Shown here piece after piece: positions 1 to 10,863 of a stretch of DNA of 64,000 bases. Below the pieces are notes generated by a model, which saw only the letters and a program-made list of their open reading frames with translations, was not told the origin of the DNA and made no database searches. A program made the translations under genes and the position numbers. This stretch comes from Niebla homalea (Eukaryota > Ascomycota > Lecanoromycetes > Lecanorales > Ramalinaceae), in the NCBI GenBank assembly GCA_019925105.1, contig JAHGAU010000017.1:682001-746000 (forward strand), written 5' to 3'. The stretch's first letter is position 1, and each line of letters begins with the position of its first letter.

Positions 1-206
1 AACGAGTTAATCCCTGCTCCTTAGAATCGACAACTAAGACACGTACCAATACCTGCCTGATACGACAGCATCATCCTTCCTTTCTTGTTCAGCTCACAGC
101 GAATAGCCACACGCCTCCATGCTGTACCAATGAACTTGAGCTCTAGTGGATCTAGATAAATATTGTCAGGAATATTCGAAGATAGCAATACTGTAGGAGC
201 CAAATG

Positions 207-1399
207 CTACCCACCTGTATCTCCTAAGACAGCCGGCGGCGGATTGATTAGACTGTTAATGTCGATAACTTCAGAGAAATCAGCTGAGTCATTCAATGTA
301 TAAGGAAACTCCATAATACCTGTAATGATGGCATTTACACTGATATGCCCCTTCAAGAATCAATATTAGCTTCATGGGACGAGATAATAGGGACTGGGAT
401 TGCGCTCACCCACACCAGATACTCTCCTCCACTGTGGTAGTCAACGGGCGTACCATCAGGTTTGAGTGGTTGCAGCCCAAGGCTCTTAGCCTCAAAGATG
501 GAGCTTGACTGCTGTACCTTCTTCAAATCAAAAACAGCAAGATGACGGCCCGATTTTGGTGACCGGGACTTCATTATGGCCCGGATGAAGCTTGTAGTTA
601 TCGAAATGAACGGTGACGGATGGCCTTTTGTCCACGCAGCGTGTAGATTTGCTTCCAGGATGAATTCTGCTTCCGTAGGGTTGGGGCACATTGGAATCCG
701 CGCAGCATTAAGGAAAGCGCCTGCTCGGAAGCCAGAAGCTGAGTTGAGCCCTTGACTCTTTCCATAAGAATAGCCTCTGAACCCAATGAGTGGCAGGTTG
801 TTTTCTGGCATACTTGTTGACATAGCATTCGGGAACTTCCTTTGTACCGATCGTATTGCCAGTGTTGGCGATTGCTGTTGAAAAGACCCTGCTGGTACTC
901 GAGATGCTTTAAGTGTTTGAGGAGGCGTTATCAAGTCGAAGTTATGCTCCGGAGTGGAAGGCTGGTTTTGTATATTCTCAGACTCGACTAACCGTTGCCT
1001 TTTGGATGTTGGAGTTGGAACATGAGTCTCCAAGGAAGATCTCTTCCGCTTGATGTGTCTATCGTCCTTTGTCTTACTGTCATCGTCGAGGTTACGTTGT
1101 ACGAGCTGAATGCCTAGCTTAGTGGCAGTCTCCTTTAACTGACCTCGCAGATTCTCAGCGTCGTTATGGTTGTCGAGCAATATGTTCTGGACTTTTCGTT
1201 GCCTCGCCTTCGATGGACTATGAGCAATATAGACGTATTGACTATACAGTACTTGCTGCAGCAATCCATGGGACTGTCCGAGCCATGAATTGAACAATGG
1301 CGTTAAATCGTTCCAGGCTAAATGATATTCGTCGCGGAGGATTAAAAGAACCCTCCGCTCTGTAGTTGTCCAATAATGCCGGTTTAATTGATCTGACAT
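207..1399 (-). CDS. DUF7587-like fungal protein, two exons
   Basis: Function unknown. Exon 1 is 410-1399 and exon 2 is 207-350. A 59-nt intron (351-409) has a GTGAGC donor and a GCTAAT branch-like site. Joining them gives 377 residues and restores a continuous EYLVWGHISVNAI stretch, which is broken if the intron is read through. The N-terminal part (about 1-100) is helical and polar. Residues about 115-140 hold two basic clusters (KRKR, SKRQR) that look like a nuclear localisation signal. The C-terminal region from about 200 has GFRGYSYG, SGFRAG, HPSPFISITTSF and the EYLVW motif, which I recognise as the fungal DUF7587 pattern (family assignment from memory). It stands alone in a gene-poor stretch. 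The start is the first ATG of the frame. The alternative is to end at 353 without splicing, which would truncate the domain. Confidence 0.72.
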
Positions 1400-2610
1400 T
1401 ATGTAGATTCAGCTAACGAAATACACCGAATATACGAAGCTAGCTGCAAGTGTAGAACATACTTGAGTGATAATGTAAAAACAAGATTAATGTAAGGTCG
1501 AAAGATTGTACTAAGAAGTATCGTGGTATATTCCATCCGATGACATCTTCATGCATAAAGTAATTTCCTGGACCAAGACAAGGACATACGAGGTTGAGCA
1601 ATACCGTTTGCTTAATGACGGTAAAGCGATCCACCTTCACTATTACGTGATGATATCACATTTCTGCAATTTCGACGTACGATTGACTATCCCGGGATGA
1701 AAAAAGTCAAATAAAACCCCGCCCTGATGCCATAACTGAGTTGGATTAGAACCGTCGTTCAAGTTGTTTGTCAGTGACAGCTGAAGTGCTCGGACATAAA
1801 GCTCCAACGCCAAGTGAGGAAGTAGCGGTATAATATAACCGAGAGACATTTCGATCATTAAAGTGCCCAGGAACATGATACCTTAGAAGCAGGTTGAGCC
1901 AAGTGAGAAAAAAAAAGATTCTTCAAACCTGAAAGATGATAACTACATTGCGTGGATGTAAAAGGGAATGATCTCTTGCCTGGGCACTGACCCTCTTAGT
2001 GACTTACAGTGAGGCCAAGCATGGAAGGCGAACTCAAAGACTAGTATAATATCTAGCAAACACGTACTTGCATTGTAAATTCATTCCCACAGGAAGTATG
2101 ACCGGACGTCGTCTTTTGATGCCATAGTTGCCAAATCTGGACTAGTGCGAAGATACCCCTTTTCTGACGGTCTGACCGACCACACAATTTGAGAAGCTTT
2201 TCACCAGTGGCTTTCAGAGTGTTGTCCTTATCTAGAACGCACCTCGCGTGGTCTACTTCATCGGAAATGGTAGTGGGAAAATAGGAGAAAAAGGATATAT
2301 AGAGGTTGAAGCGTAGTGGGAAAGTTCCCCCTGACTTATACAACGAAGAGATTATATGTGATGGAAAGGACAAGATCGAAAGTGCATGGCAATTAAGTAT
2401 GCCTATTGAGTGCTCATATACCATGGGTGATATTACTCTTTATCCCATCGTGGCTTCCTGTTATATTCTTCTGCGTGTTGTTTTTTGGGATCCGGTTCTT
2501 CATTCTTGTCACTCTTTAAAGATCTCTTGTGTTGTTTCAATATACTCCCTTTTCTCTTTGATCGAGATCGAAGCTTTTGAAAGCCTCTGAATCAAACGGT
2601 ATCGCTAGCA
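1400..2610. other. Gene-poor interval, no firm gene
   Basis: About 1.2 kb without a convincing gene. On the minus strand a 123-codon frame (2053-2424) and a 77-codon frame (1643-1876) have coding-like composition, for example a DRQKRGIFALVQIWQLWH stretch. I could not join them through plausible splice sites or match them to a family. They may be remnants of one lost gene. Confidence 0.3.
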
Positions 2611-3640
2611 ATGCGCATTGCACTTCAATGTTTATACGTTTCACTCTTTTCGACTCTCATTAATAGCTACCCAATAAGCCCGATTGCCAAACGATCTACT
2701 GACGGGAACCAACCATAGGAAGATATTATTGGGCTAGAGAAAGTCATCGTCTGTAGCGGTTCTACTTCTACGCTATCGACATAGTACACAGCGATAACAC
2801 TCGACACCTATCCAACTGGCTATATGGACAGTGTTTGTCCTCAGTAGGAGCCGCCGGACGAGAAGCCCGGGGAAAAGCATAATGCCATGGCGCAATCCGT
2901 TCGAATTTCGCTAGACTACCCCAGACCAACGGCGGTGGAGGATGCAGACGGGAAGGCGAAGGCTGTTGAGAAATTTATTGTGGCACCAATATCTTCCACA
3001 ACGTCTCCTTCTTCTGCTCTTGTAGAGATGTCAACCGCCATTTCGGCTCCAACCACTCCTTAATCGAACACGTCTGTAGATACCTCAACCGCAGCGAACG
3101 GTTATCATCCTTTCATGGTAGTTGTGGTGTTTGGTGACAATTTGAGGTGGGATCTACCCGAAAGCCTTTGATTTTGCTTTCTTCCAAAAGGACAGACACA
3201 TTCTGACATAGCGTTAATGTCAATGGCAATGTCTCTTACGCTCACAAAGTCACCAAAGACCCCAGCATCTCCAAGAAGTTGTACGGGTTTGGCATAGGAA
3301 CAGATCTATGGAGGATTCTCATCCTAGGTAGCCTATGTCATTGTAAGGTCATTGCTTTCGATTCGTTACGAGATTTTCTCTTACAAACATGTGGGCCGAG
3401 GGCCTTGTAGCATAACTGCCCTGTATTTTGGCGAAATGAGTTGGTCTATATTCAACGATATGCTGGAACAGATAACTCTGAAGGTTTAACAGTATTGAAC
3501 GTCGTTGGCTACAGTGTTTCAAAATGAAACAATTCATGGTGGGCTCGCGTGGCCTCTTTGGTAGTGATGTATCCATGATCTGATTCTCAGAGCCGGCCCC
3601 TCGTCTATCCGAGAGATGTAACAACTAACATGTCCCCAGG
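2611..3640 (+). pseudogene. Remnant of a secreted SGNH/GDSL-like hydrolase
   Basis: ATG at 2611 opens a typical signal peptide (MRIALQCLYVSLFSTLINSY) followed by an AKR processing-like site, then meets a stop within about 35 codons. Downstream, in other frames and interrupted by stops, are a Ser/Thr-rich linker (about 3010-3100), a VVVVFGDNL block (about 3117-3145) resembling the GDS(L) nucleophile block of SGNH esterases, and after a gap a NGNVSYAHKVTKDPS stretch (about 3215-3270). The order signal peptide, linker, FGD block fits a secreted esterase. Several stops are TAA or TAG where CAA or CAG could be ancestral, which would fit RIP-type C-to-T decay (inference). No intact frame remains. 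The family call rests on short blocks and is tentative. Confidence 0.33.
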
Positions 3641-4121
3641 CAGCCGAAGCCGGACTCCGAGCAAAACCGACCCTCGGACCCGGCCATGACGAAGAGTATT
3701 TGCTTACTGAACCATCGCCTTGCGAGACATTCAGAGCCACGAGACTTCATGGCGTAGAAGTCTGCTGGAAAGAATTGGTGTGACAAGGCAGCAACGATTG
3801 CTTCGAGCTTAGCAATCACAGGGACTTCGCATCATTCGAACGGGCGCGGAGAGCCGGGAACGGCGGTCTTCCCCTACAAAATATGTAAAACGCATTAAAA
3901 CGCAGTCAAACTAAGCTGCTTTAGGCACTCGGCAACACGGCTGTCAAAGGCCTAAGTCCGTTCGACATCTTTGTGGAAGGTGCTCGATTCTATGTGGGGA
4001 ATCTACTTTGAATGATCAGTCGTCACCAGTCGCGATAATTCACTAAATTAATGCATAATAAATATTCATTGCCTGGCAACATGTCTCTTCCTACACATCT
4101 CCCTCACTTGTGTTACACGAC
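3641..4121. promoter_or_regulatory. Upstream region of the ABC transporter, with overlapping uORF
   Basis: Leader and promoter region of the transporter. An ATG at 4051 (and another in the same frame at 4081) opens a 104-codon frame that ends at 4365. It therefore runs past the transporter ATG (4122) in a different frame. If the transcript starts upstream of 4051, this frame would compete with the main start. Nothing else recognised. Confidence 0.35.
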
Positions 4122-7100
4122 ATGGCCGAGCATGGGGGCCCACGAAGGGATACTCCAGCTGCGGAGGATCCTATGGCTGCCGTCAATTCAACAAATAATC
4201 CTGAACCTGTCGCCACCGCCCCTTTACAAGAAGTTGTTGTATCCGACAGCGACACCTCGTCTGACATTGAAAAGAGGCACTTCGGCGAGAAAACAGAAAT
4301 CGACGTCGATGAACGGCCTCATGCCACGAGAACCATCACTACCACCACCCTTAATTCCACCTTGACCGCTGAAGATTTAATGACTAGCCCACAAGATCAA
4401 AAGCCATGGTACAAACGTTTGAATCCCTTGAAGCGCTCGAACAAACCTCCAGTACCTAAGGAGCGATCTATTTCAAGAGAATATGGGGCAAACTTCTTCA
4501 ACAAGCTCACATTCCAATGGATGGCTCCTATTATGTCAACAGGCTATCAGCGACCATTGGAGCTCAATGACATATGGCTTGTTAATCCAAACCGAGATAT
4601 CGACACCTTAGCTGCAAGATTGCATGCGAACTTCCAAGACCGGTTGAAGAAGCGGGATAGATATCCTTTGGCATGGGCTCTGTACTACACTTTCCGGTTC
4701 GAATTCTGGTTAAGCGGCCTTTGCAGCTTATCGTCAAGTATTCTACAAATCATCTCACCTTTTACTTTACGTTACTTGATCAATTTCGCCGGCAAAGCAT
4801 ATATTGCGCAAGTAAAACACACTCAGGCACCAAAGATAGGCGATGGCATTGGCTTGGTCATCGGGATCACTATTATGCAGATGCTGCAGTCTCTCGGAAC
4901 GAATCATTTCATCTACCGAAGCCAAATGATTGGCGCGCAGGCACGCGGAGTGCTTATTGACGTAATCTTCGAAAAAGCCATGAAAATATCAGGCAGGGCC
5001 AAAGCTGGTGGGAAAACAATCAAGGACGGCAGCAACGGGGATCATGTTGACGACGTAGAAAGAATAGAGATAGAGAAAGAGAAAGGCAATGCTCTAGCTC
5101 GTGCTATCAAAAACAGGATCAACCCCAAGGGCGGTCCACAGTCGACGCCAGATAAGGCTGCTGGTATCTCTGGTGATGGGCTGGGCTGGGGCAACGGTAG
5201 GATCGTTAATCTCATGTCCACGGACACATATCGGGTGGACCAGGCCTGTGGTATGATGCACATGATTTGGACGAGCCCCGTCGCAGTTGTGATCTGCCTG
5301 GTGGTCCTGCTTGTCAATCTATCCTATTCAGCTCTTGCCGGGTTTGCTCTACTTGTCTTTGGTATGCCGCTTCTCACAAAGGCCATCAAAAGCTTGTTCC
5401 GGAGACGACGAAAGATCAATAAGATTACCGATCAAAGGGTTACTCTGACGCAGGAGATTCTTCAATCGGTTCGCTTCGTCAAATATTTTGGCTGGGAGAG
5501 CTCTTTCCTCGAGCGTATTGATTCCATCCGGAAAAGTGAGATCCGAGCTATTCAGTACCTGTTAGCCATCAGGAACGCTATCAATGCTGTTTCTATGTCT
5601 TTGCCAATCTTCGCTTCAATGTTGAGTTTCATTACCTTCAGTCTTTCTAATCATGGGCTTGATCCGGCGCCTATATTCTCATCCTTGGCACTTTTCAATT
5701 CATTAAGATTGCCCCTGAACTTACTACCTATGGTTATTGGTCAGGTCACGGATGCGTGGGCCAGCTTGGGGAGGATCCAGGATTTCCTAATTGCAGAAGA
5801 GCAGCAGGACGACTTTATGTGGGATATGGAGGGAGAGAATGCATGCTCAATGGATCAAGCAGATTTCACATGGGAGCGAACAGTTACGCCCCAAGCTGCT
5901 GACCCGACAAAAAAGCAAATCAAAGATGCCAAAGAAGCCAAGCGAGCTTCTGTCCATGATGCCAAACAATCAAAAGGGGCTTCGATCCAGGAGAAGAAGG
6001 AGACTGAGGATTCTTCCAGCGAACAGACTCAAGTCGAGCCTTTCAAACTCCACAACCTGGACTTCTCAGTCGGTCGCAAGGAGTTGATCGCGGTTATTGG
6101 TGGGGTGGGATCGGGCAAAAGCTCATTACTTGCGGCTCTCGCAGGGGACATGCGTAAAACTAGCGGCTCTGTGACACTGGGTGCCAGCCGAGCCTTTTGT
6201 CCCCAGTACGCATGGATTCAAAACGCATCAGTGAAAGAGAATATCCTGTTCGGCAAAGATTACGACAGACACTGGTACGACTCTGTTATCGATGCTTGCG
6301 CCCTAAGGCCTGATCTGGATATGCTGCCACAGGGAGATCTGACTGAGATCGGAGAGCGAGGTATCACTGTTTCTGGAGGGCAAAAGCAACGTCTGAATAT
6401 CGCTAGAGCGATATACTTCAACAGCGAAATCATCTTGATGGACGATCCCTTGTCAGCTGTAGATGCTCATGTTGGGCGCCACATCTTCGACAAAGCCATC
6501 TGTGGGCTGCTGAAGGATAAATGCAGAGTTCTTGCTACCCATCAACTCCATGTTCTCAGTCGTTGCGACAGAATTATATGGATGCAAGAAGGGCAGATTC
6601 AGACCATCGATACTTTCCAAAATTTGATGCATAGCAACGAAGCATTTCAGAAACTTATGGCAACCACTGCACAGGAAGAGAAGGTAGAGAAAGAGGACGA
6701 AGTGGACGAAGATGAAGTTGAGGACGAAAAGAAAGCGGCGCAAAAGAGGAAGGCAGCGAAACGCGGAGCGGCTCTTATGCAACAAGAAGAAAGAGCCGTG
6801 AAGTCGGTTTCATGGGGCGTTTACGCCTCTTATATTCGAGCCAGCGGATCTATTCTTTTTGCTCCCATGATCTTTTTCTTGCTGGTTATATCTCAGGGTG
6901 CCAATATCGTAACAAGCCTGTGGCTTTCCTGGTGGACATCAAATCATTTTGGCTACTCGACCGGGCAGTACATTGGGGCGTATGCCGCACTAGGAGTGGT
7001 ACAGGCGGCCTTGATGTTCGCATTCTCGGTATCTCTCTCTATATTGGGAACACGATCATCTCGAGTGATGCTCAAAGGGGCTATGTCGCGCGTCCTCAGA

Positions 7101-8564
7101 GCTCCAATGCACTTTTTCGATACCACTCCTCTGGGCCGCATTACGAATCGTTTCGCCAAAGACGTCGACATCATGGATAATAACCTGACAGATGCGATGC
7201 GGATGTATTTCTTTACCCTGGCCATGATCACGTCCGTGTTCATCCTCATCATCGTCTACTTCCACTACTTTGCCATCGCACTGGGGCCCTTGTTTTTGGC
7301 GTTCATCTTCTCCGCATCATACTACCGAGCATCTGCAAGAGAAATGAAGCGTCATGAGGCTGTTCTTCGATCGGACGTCTTTGCCCGATTTAGCGAGTCA
7401 GTTTCGGGGACAGCAAGTATCCGCGCATATGGCCTGCAAGATCAATTTGTCCACACATTGAGAGCGGCTCTCGATCAAATGAATTCGGCCTACTACCTGA
7501 CATTTTCGAATCAAAGATGGCTTGCCGTTCGTCTCGATACAATCGGGAACCTTCTAGTCTTTACAACCGGGATTCTCGTTGTAACATCACGATTCAATGT
7601 TTCTCCTAGCATTTCAGGTCTTGTACTCTCATATATCCTCTCCATCGTACAGATGATCCAATTCACTGTACGCCAACTTGCCGAAGTGGAAAATGCCATG
7701 AATTCCACTGAGCGAATACACTACTATGGTACCTATCTTGATGAAGAGGCTCCTTTACACCTCAAGGATGTACCCGACAGTTGGCCAGAAAAGGGCGAGA
7801 TCAATTTCAATGAAGTCCAGATGCGTTATCGAGAGGGTCTCCCACTGGTACTGCAAGGCCTCAACATGAAGATTGCGGGTGGTGAGCGTATCGGTATCGT
7901 TGGTCGGACAGGTGCTGGCAAATCTTCAATTATGTCAACACTGTTTCGTCTAGTAGAATTGTCAGGTGGATCCATTAGCATTGACGGCGTTAACATTGCC
8001 AATGTCGGACTCAAAGATCTCCGTACCCGTCTGGCCATCATCCCTCAAGATCCGACTCTCTTCAAGGGAACCATCCGATCTAACTTGGACCCTTTCAATC
8101 AACACACAGATCTTGAGCTTTGGTCTGCGCTTCGACAGTCGGACCTGGTCGATGCAAACGCTCAATTAGAGGACAAACATCTAGGACGTATTCACCTTGA
8201 CGCCGTCGTCGAGGACGAAGGTCTCAATTTCTCGCTTGGGCAACGACAACTTATGGCACTTGCACGTGCCCTGGTCCGAGGTTCGCAAATCATCGTTTGC
8301 GATGAGGCAACAAGCAGTGTAGACATGGAAACAGATCAGAAGATTCAAAGGACGATAGCGACAGGGTTCAAGGGCAAGACATTGCTCTGCATTGCCCACC
8401 GTCTCAAGACAATTATTGGATATGACAGGATCGTGGTGATGGATGCTGGGCGCATTACCGAGATCGACGCGCCTCTGAGCTTGTGGGAAGCTGGAGGGAT
8501 CTTTAGGGGAATGTGCGAACAGAGTGGTATCCGGCGAGAGGATTTTGATGAAGCGAAGGTATAG
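4122..8564 (+). CDS. YOR1: ABCC-family multidrug transporter, Yor1-type
   Basis: Full-length ABC transporter, probably exporting organic anions and drugs at the plasma membrane, as yeast Yor1 does. Intronless, 1480 residues counted from ATG 4122; the frame is open a little further upstream but only with a GTG. Order: cytosolic N-terminus; TMD1 (about 180-560); NBD1 with Walker A GGVGSGKSSLL (about 660), signature VSGGQKQR (about 750) and Walker B IILMDDP (about 770); a very acidic/basic linker (about 850-890); TMD2 (about 900-1190); NBD2 with Walker A GRTGAGKSS (about 1260), signature FSLGQRQ (about 1370) and Walker B IIVCDEATS (about 1390). NBD1 has Asp where the catalytic Glu is expected while NBD2 keeps Glu, the usual ABCC asymmetry. 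Yor1-specific features are the ISREYGANFFNKLTFQWM entry segment and a Lys/Glu-rich insert before NBD1 (about 590-650). It lacks the extra N-terminal TMD0 of Ycf1 types. Confidence 0.93.
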   Translation: MAEHGGPRRDTPAAEDPMAAVNSTNNPEPVATAPLQEVVVSDSDTSSDIEKRHFGEKTEIDVDERPHATRTITTTTLNSTLTAEDLMTSPQDQKPWYKRLNPLKRSNKPPVPKERSISREYGANFFNKLTFQWMAPIMSTGYQRPLELNDIWLVNPNRDIDTLAARLHANFQDRLKKRDRYPLAWALYYTFRFEFWLSGLCSLSSSILQIISPFTLRYLINFAGKAYIAQVKHTQAPKIGDGIGLVIGITIMQMLQSLGTNHFIYRSQMIGAQARGVLIDVIFEKAMKISGRAKAGGKTIKDGSNGDHVDDVERIEIEKEKGNALARAIKNRINPKGGPQSTPDKAAGISGDGLGWGNGRIVNLMSTDTYRVDQACGMMHMIWTSPVAVVICLVVLLVNLSYSALAGFALLVFGMPLLTKAIKSLFRRRRKINKITDQRVTLTQEILQSVRFVKYFGWESSFLERIDSIRKSEIRAIQYLLAIRNAINAVSMSLPIFASMLSFITFSLSNHGLDPAPIFSSLALFNSLRLPLNLLPMVIGQVTDAWASLGRIQDFLIAEEQQDDFMWDMEGENACSMDQADFTWERTVTPQAADPTKKQIKDAKEAKRASVHDAKQSKGASIQEKKETEDSSSEQTQVEPFKLHNLDFSVGRKELIAVIGGVGSGKSSLLAALAGDMRKTSGSVTLGASRAFCPQYAWIQNASVKENILFGKDYDRHWYDSVIDACALRPDLDMLPQGDLTEIGERGITVSGGQKQRLNIARAIYFNSEIILMDDPLSAVDAHVGRHIFDKAICGLLKDKCRVLATHQLHVLSRCDRIIWMQEGQIQTIDTFQNLMHSNEAFQKLMATTAQEEKVEKEDEVDEDEVEDEKKAAQKRKAAKRGAALMQQEERAVKSVSWGVYASYIRASGSILFAPMIFFLLVISQGANIVTSLWLSWWTSNHFGYSTGQYIGAYAALGVVQAALMFAFSVSLSILGTRSSRVMLKGAMSRVLRAPMHFFDTTPLGRITNRFAKDVDIMDNNLTDAMRMYFFTLAMITSVFILIIVYFHYFAIALGPLFLAFIFSASYYRASAREMKRHEAVLRSDVFARFSESVSGTASIRAYGLQDQFVHTLRAALDQMNSAYYLTFSNQRWLAVRLDTIGNLLVFTTGILVVTSRFNVSPSISGLVLSYILSIVQMIQFTVRQLAEVENAMNSTERIHYYGTYLDEEAPLHLKDVPDSWPEKGEINFNEVQMRYREGLPLVLQGLNMKIAGGERIGIVGRTGAGKSSIMSTLFRLVELSGGSISIDGVNIANVGLKDLRTRLAIIPQDPTLFKGTIRSNLDPFNQHTDLELWSALRQSDLVDANAQLEDKHLGRIHLDAVVEDEGLNFSLGQRQLMALARALVRGSQIIVCDEATSSVDMETDQKIQRTIATGFKGKTLLCIAHRLKTIIGYDRIVVMDAGRITEIDAPLSLWEAGGIFRGMCEQSGIRREDFDEAKV

Positions 8565-9405
8565 AAACCGGATTCTTACGTACGGAGTCGGTGTCTTGAA
8601 GGAACATGTCCACGGAGCTATCACGTGCAATGAAGCATGAATTTTGAATGACCAGCGCGCTCCCACAATCCCAAGAGTGTTCACTCAGGCAGGTCTGGGA
8701 CTTGGTCATATAGGAGTATCACCTAATGATACGATATCTACAATTGAGAGAACAGATCGCCAGGTTTCAGACTCAGCATTCAGATGATCAACTTCCGGGC
8801 AGTCACTTTTGGGGCCTTCCTGTGGGGTCATAGCCCCCAAGAGAGGCGAATCCAGGCAAATCACAAGAGGCTAAAACGGGCTTCGCGTACGGGAATGACG
8901 TCTGCAGCCTGCCGATCGAGGTTAAATACTTAAATTGGGAGTTTTAACTTTTCCGAATTGGGGAATACATTCAATATTCATCATTTGCCCGTCCTCTACA
9001 TCAATTGATCTTTCAGCTTTCACTTCAGTCGCTCATTTCTATTGCGTTGGTACAAGATCTCCCTTGTTTCATACCGTCTTGATTTTGGCTGCCAGCTATT
9101 GTTTCTTGGTCCCATCTGAATGAATATTGAAGTCGACTGACAGCCTCTCCTTGATCTTCTTGATATCAGCAGAATTCCCCCCTTGGTTCCCTCAAGCCAT
9201 CCGAGCCAGCGGACAAGCCACAAGGCTTCAGCCAGCCTCCTCCACAAACGATCACCTTCTCCCACGACCTCCTCCTCATCATGAACCCCTCTTCAGATTC
9301 ATCAACCTCACCAACACAACCCACCAAGAAACCCTCCCTTTACCCCCCGAACCACCTCACAACCCATCGATCGCCCGCCCCTTCAGTAAACCCTCCTTCG
9401 AAAAC
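8565..9405. other. Intergenic region
   Basis: About 840 bp between the transporter stop and the next start. It is pyrimidine-rich toward the downstream gene (9180-9400) and holds several short upstream ATG frames, but no recognisable gene. Confidence 0.5.
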
Positions 9406-10011
9406 ATGACATCCACCCTTCAACCCACCCCCTCCGAGCAAGACGCCGCCAGCCCACCCCCGCACCGCCCCCAATTATCATCCGAGTACTCCTCCAACCA
9501 CCCTTTCTCGGCCTTCTACTCCCACCCGACCACGCGCACCTCCCTGGACCAAGCCAAATCGGCCTCGAAGCTGAATGTGCACGTGTACGAGCACGACCTC
9601 GAGAGCCAATCCCGCATCACCACCACCACCACAAGATCCCAACATCCTCATCCTCCTCCTCCCGAATACAACAACAACAACAACAACATCAATGATGGTG
9701 ATGAAAAGAAGAAGAAGAACGAGAAGGCCGGGGCGGGGGCCAAGCGCATCTCCACGATGTGGCCCTCCATCCCCCGCTGCGCCGCCCACCTCTCGAGCCT
9801 GCAGCAGGGATCGTCGACCTCGCGGTCGTCGCCGCGGCGGCGGCACAACATCACGGGCACGGTCCGCGGCAGCCGGGCGTGCGCCCCTTATCAGCGGTTG
9901 AGCCGGCGGCAGAAGTGGGTGGTGCAGATCCTGCTAGCCGTGGTGGTGGTAGGCGCGGCGACCGCGTTGGGGGTGGGGATCAGCAAGGCGGTGGGGGCCG
10001 GGGTGTGGTAG
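9406..10011 (+). CDS. Small single-pass membrane protein, fungal hypothetical
   Basis: Predicted 201 residues from the first in-frame ATG (9406); the frame is open further upstream but has no ATG there. Residues 1-150 are disordered and rich in Pro, Ser, Thr, His, with a run of Thr codons and a six-Asn run encoded by an (AAC)n microsatellite, then a KKKK cluster. The C-terminus is the distinctive part: a basic RLSRRQKW followed by a hydrophobic helix (about 169-192, VVQILLAVVVVGAATALGVG) and a short tail ending GAGVW. That layout suggests a tail-anchored or C-terminal single-pass protein. A similar RRQ plus glycine-rich helix ending occurs in uncharacterised filamentous-fungal proteins (recalled, not searched). 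No function assigned. The 3' part is GC-rich compared with its surroundings. Confidence 0.6.
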   Translation: MTSTLQPTPSEQDAASPPPHRPQLSSEYSSNHPFSAFYSHPTTRTSLDQAKSASKLNVHVYEHDLESQSRITTTTTRSQHPHPPPPEYNNNNNNINDGDEKKKKNEKAGAGAKRISTMWPSIPRCAAHLSSLQQGSSTSRSSPRRRHNITGTVRGSRACAPYQRLSRRQKWVVQILLAVVVVGAATALGVGISKAVGAGVW

Positions 10012-10863
10012 AGTGGTAACAGCACGAGGCCGATTGGGGGGGAGTGGGGGAAACCGGGGAGGGATGGGGGAAGATAGAAGATAGAGAGAGGAGTCGAGAG
10101 GGGAAGGGAAGGATCGTGATGGTTTTAATTGATGGGGAAAGGTTGGGGAAAGGTTGGGGATGCTTTGTAGAGCGTCTTCGAAACATGGGTTGGGCGTATA
10201 AGGCGCAAAAGGACACAGGCGATTGGAACACAGCTTGACAGACTTTATTTTTCGGCGAAAACAACATGGAATTTTGAGAAAAGACCAAATTAGGTTCAGC
10301 TGGTAAAACTGGCATGATTCGGTTGAATACATTTTCAGATACGTCACGTAGAAGATAGAAAGAGCGAGCTCAGGGTCTATGGGTCTATGCTGTTAATCAT
10401 TGTACATTCATGATCTCGAGTCACAAGAGTTTGATTGATCTCAATTAAGAGTGATAATAATACCTGATATCTGACAGAATTGGAGAGACTGGTTGAGGCG
10501 TTGCATATCGTACTCTTTTGCTCTTGATAACACATTTCCACGTTAATAAAGGTGCATGCTGTTGTCCTTTCTCTTTTTCCAACCCTTTTTTGACCATCGA
10601 CGCTACATCAGAGAGACCGTCTCCAAATGCTTTCCAACCTCCTGCCACAATTCTTCTCCCCCCAAATCTCACTAAAATCTGGAGCTGAACAGAGCAATGC
10701 GGTCCTGGGTATCCTCCGTTAATGACCTGAAACGCCTTTTCGCCCCTGTCGGACATGGAAGCACCGCGAAATCCAGCTCGAAAACACCAACACATGTCTG
10801 GCGACTCTTTCTTCGCATCCTTCATTGTATCATATCATTCCCTCAACCCGTTTACCGCTCAGC
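10012..10863. other. Intergenic region
   Basis: About 850 bp between convergent genes. 10020-10180 is strongly purine-rich (GGGGA and GAGAG runs), probably 3' UTR of the upstream gene. Nothing else recognised. Confidence 0.5.

Noticed and set aside
9934..10347. 137-codon minus-strand frame
   Set aside because: Proline-rich artefact of the purine-rich 3' UTR region.
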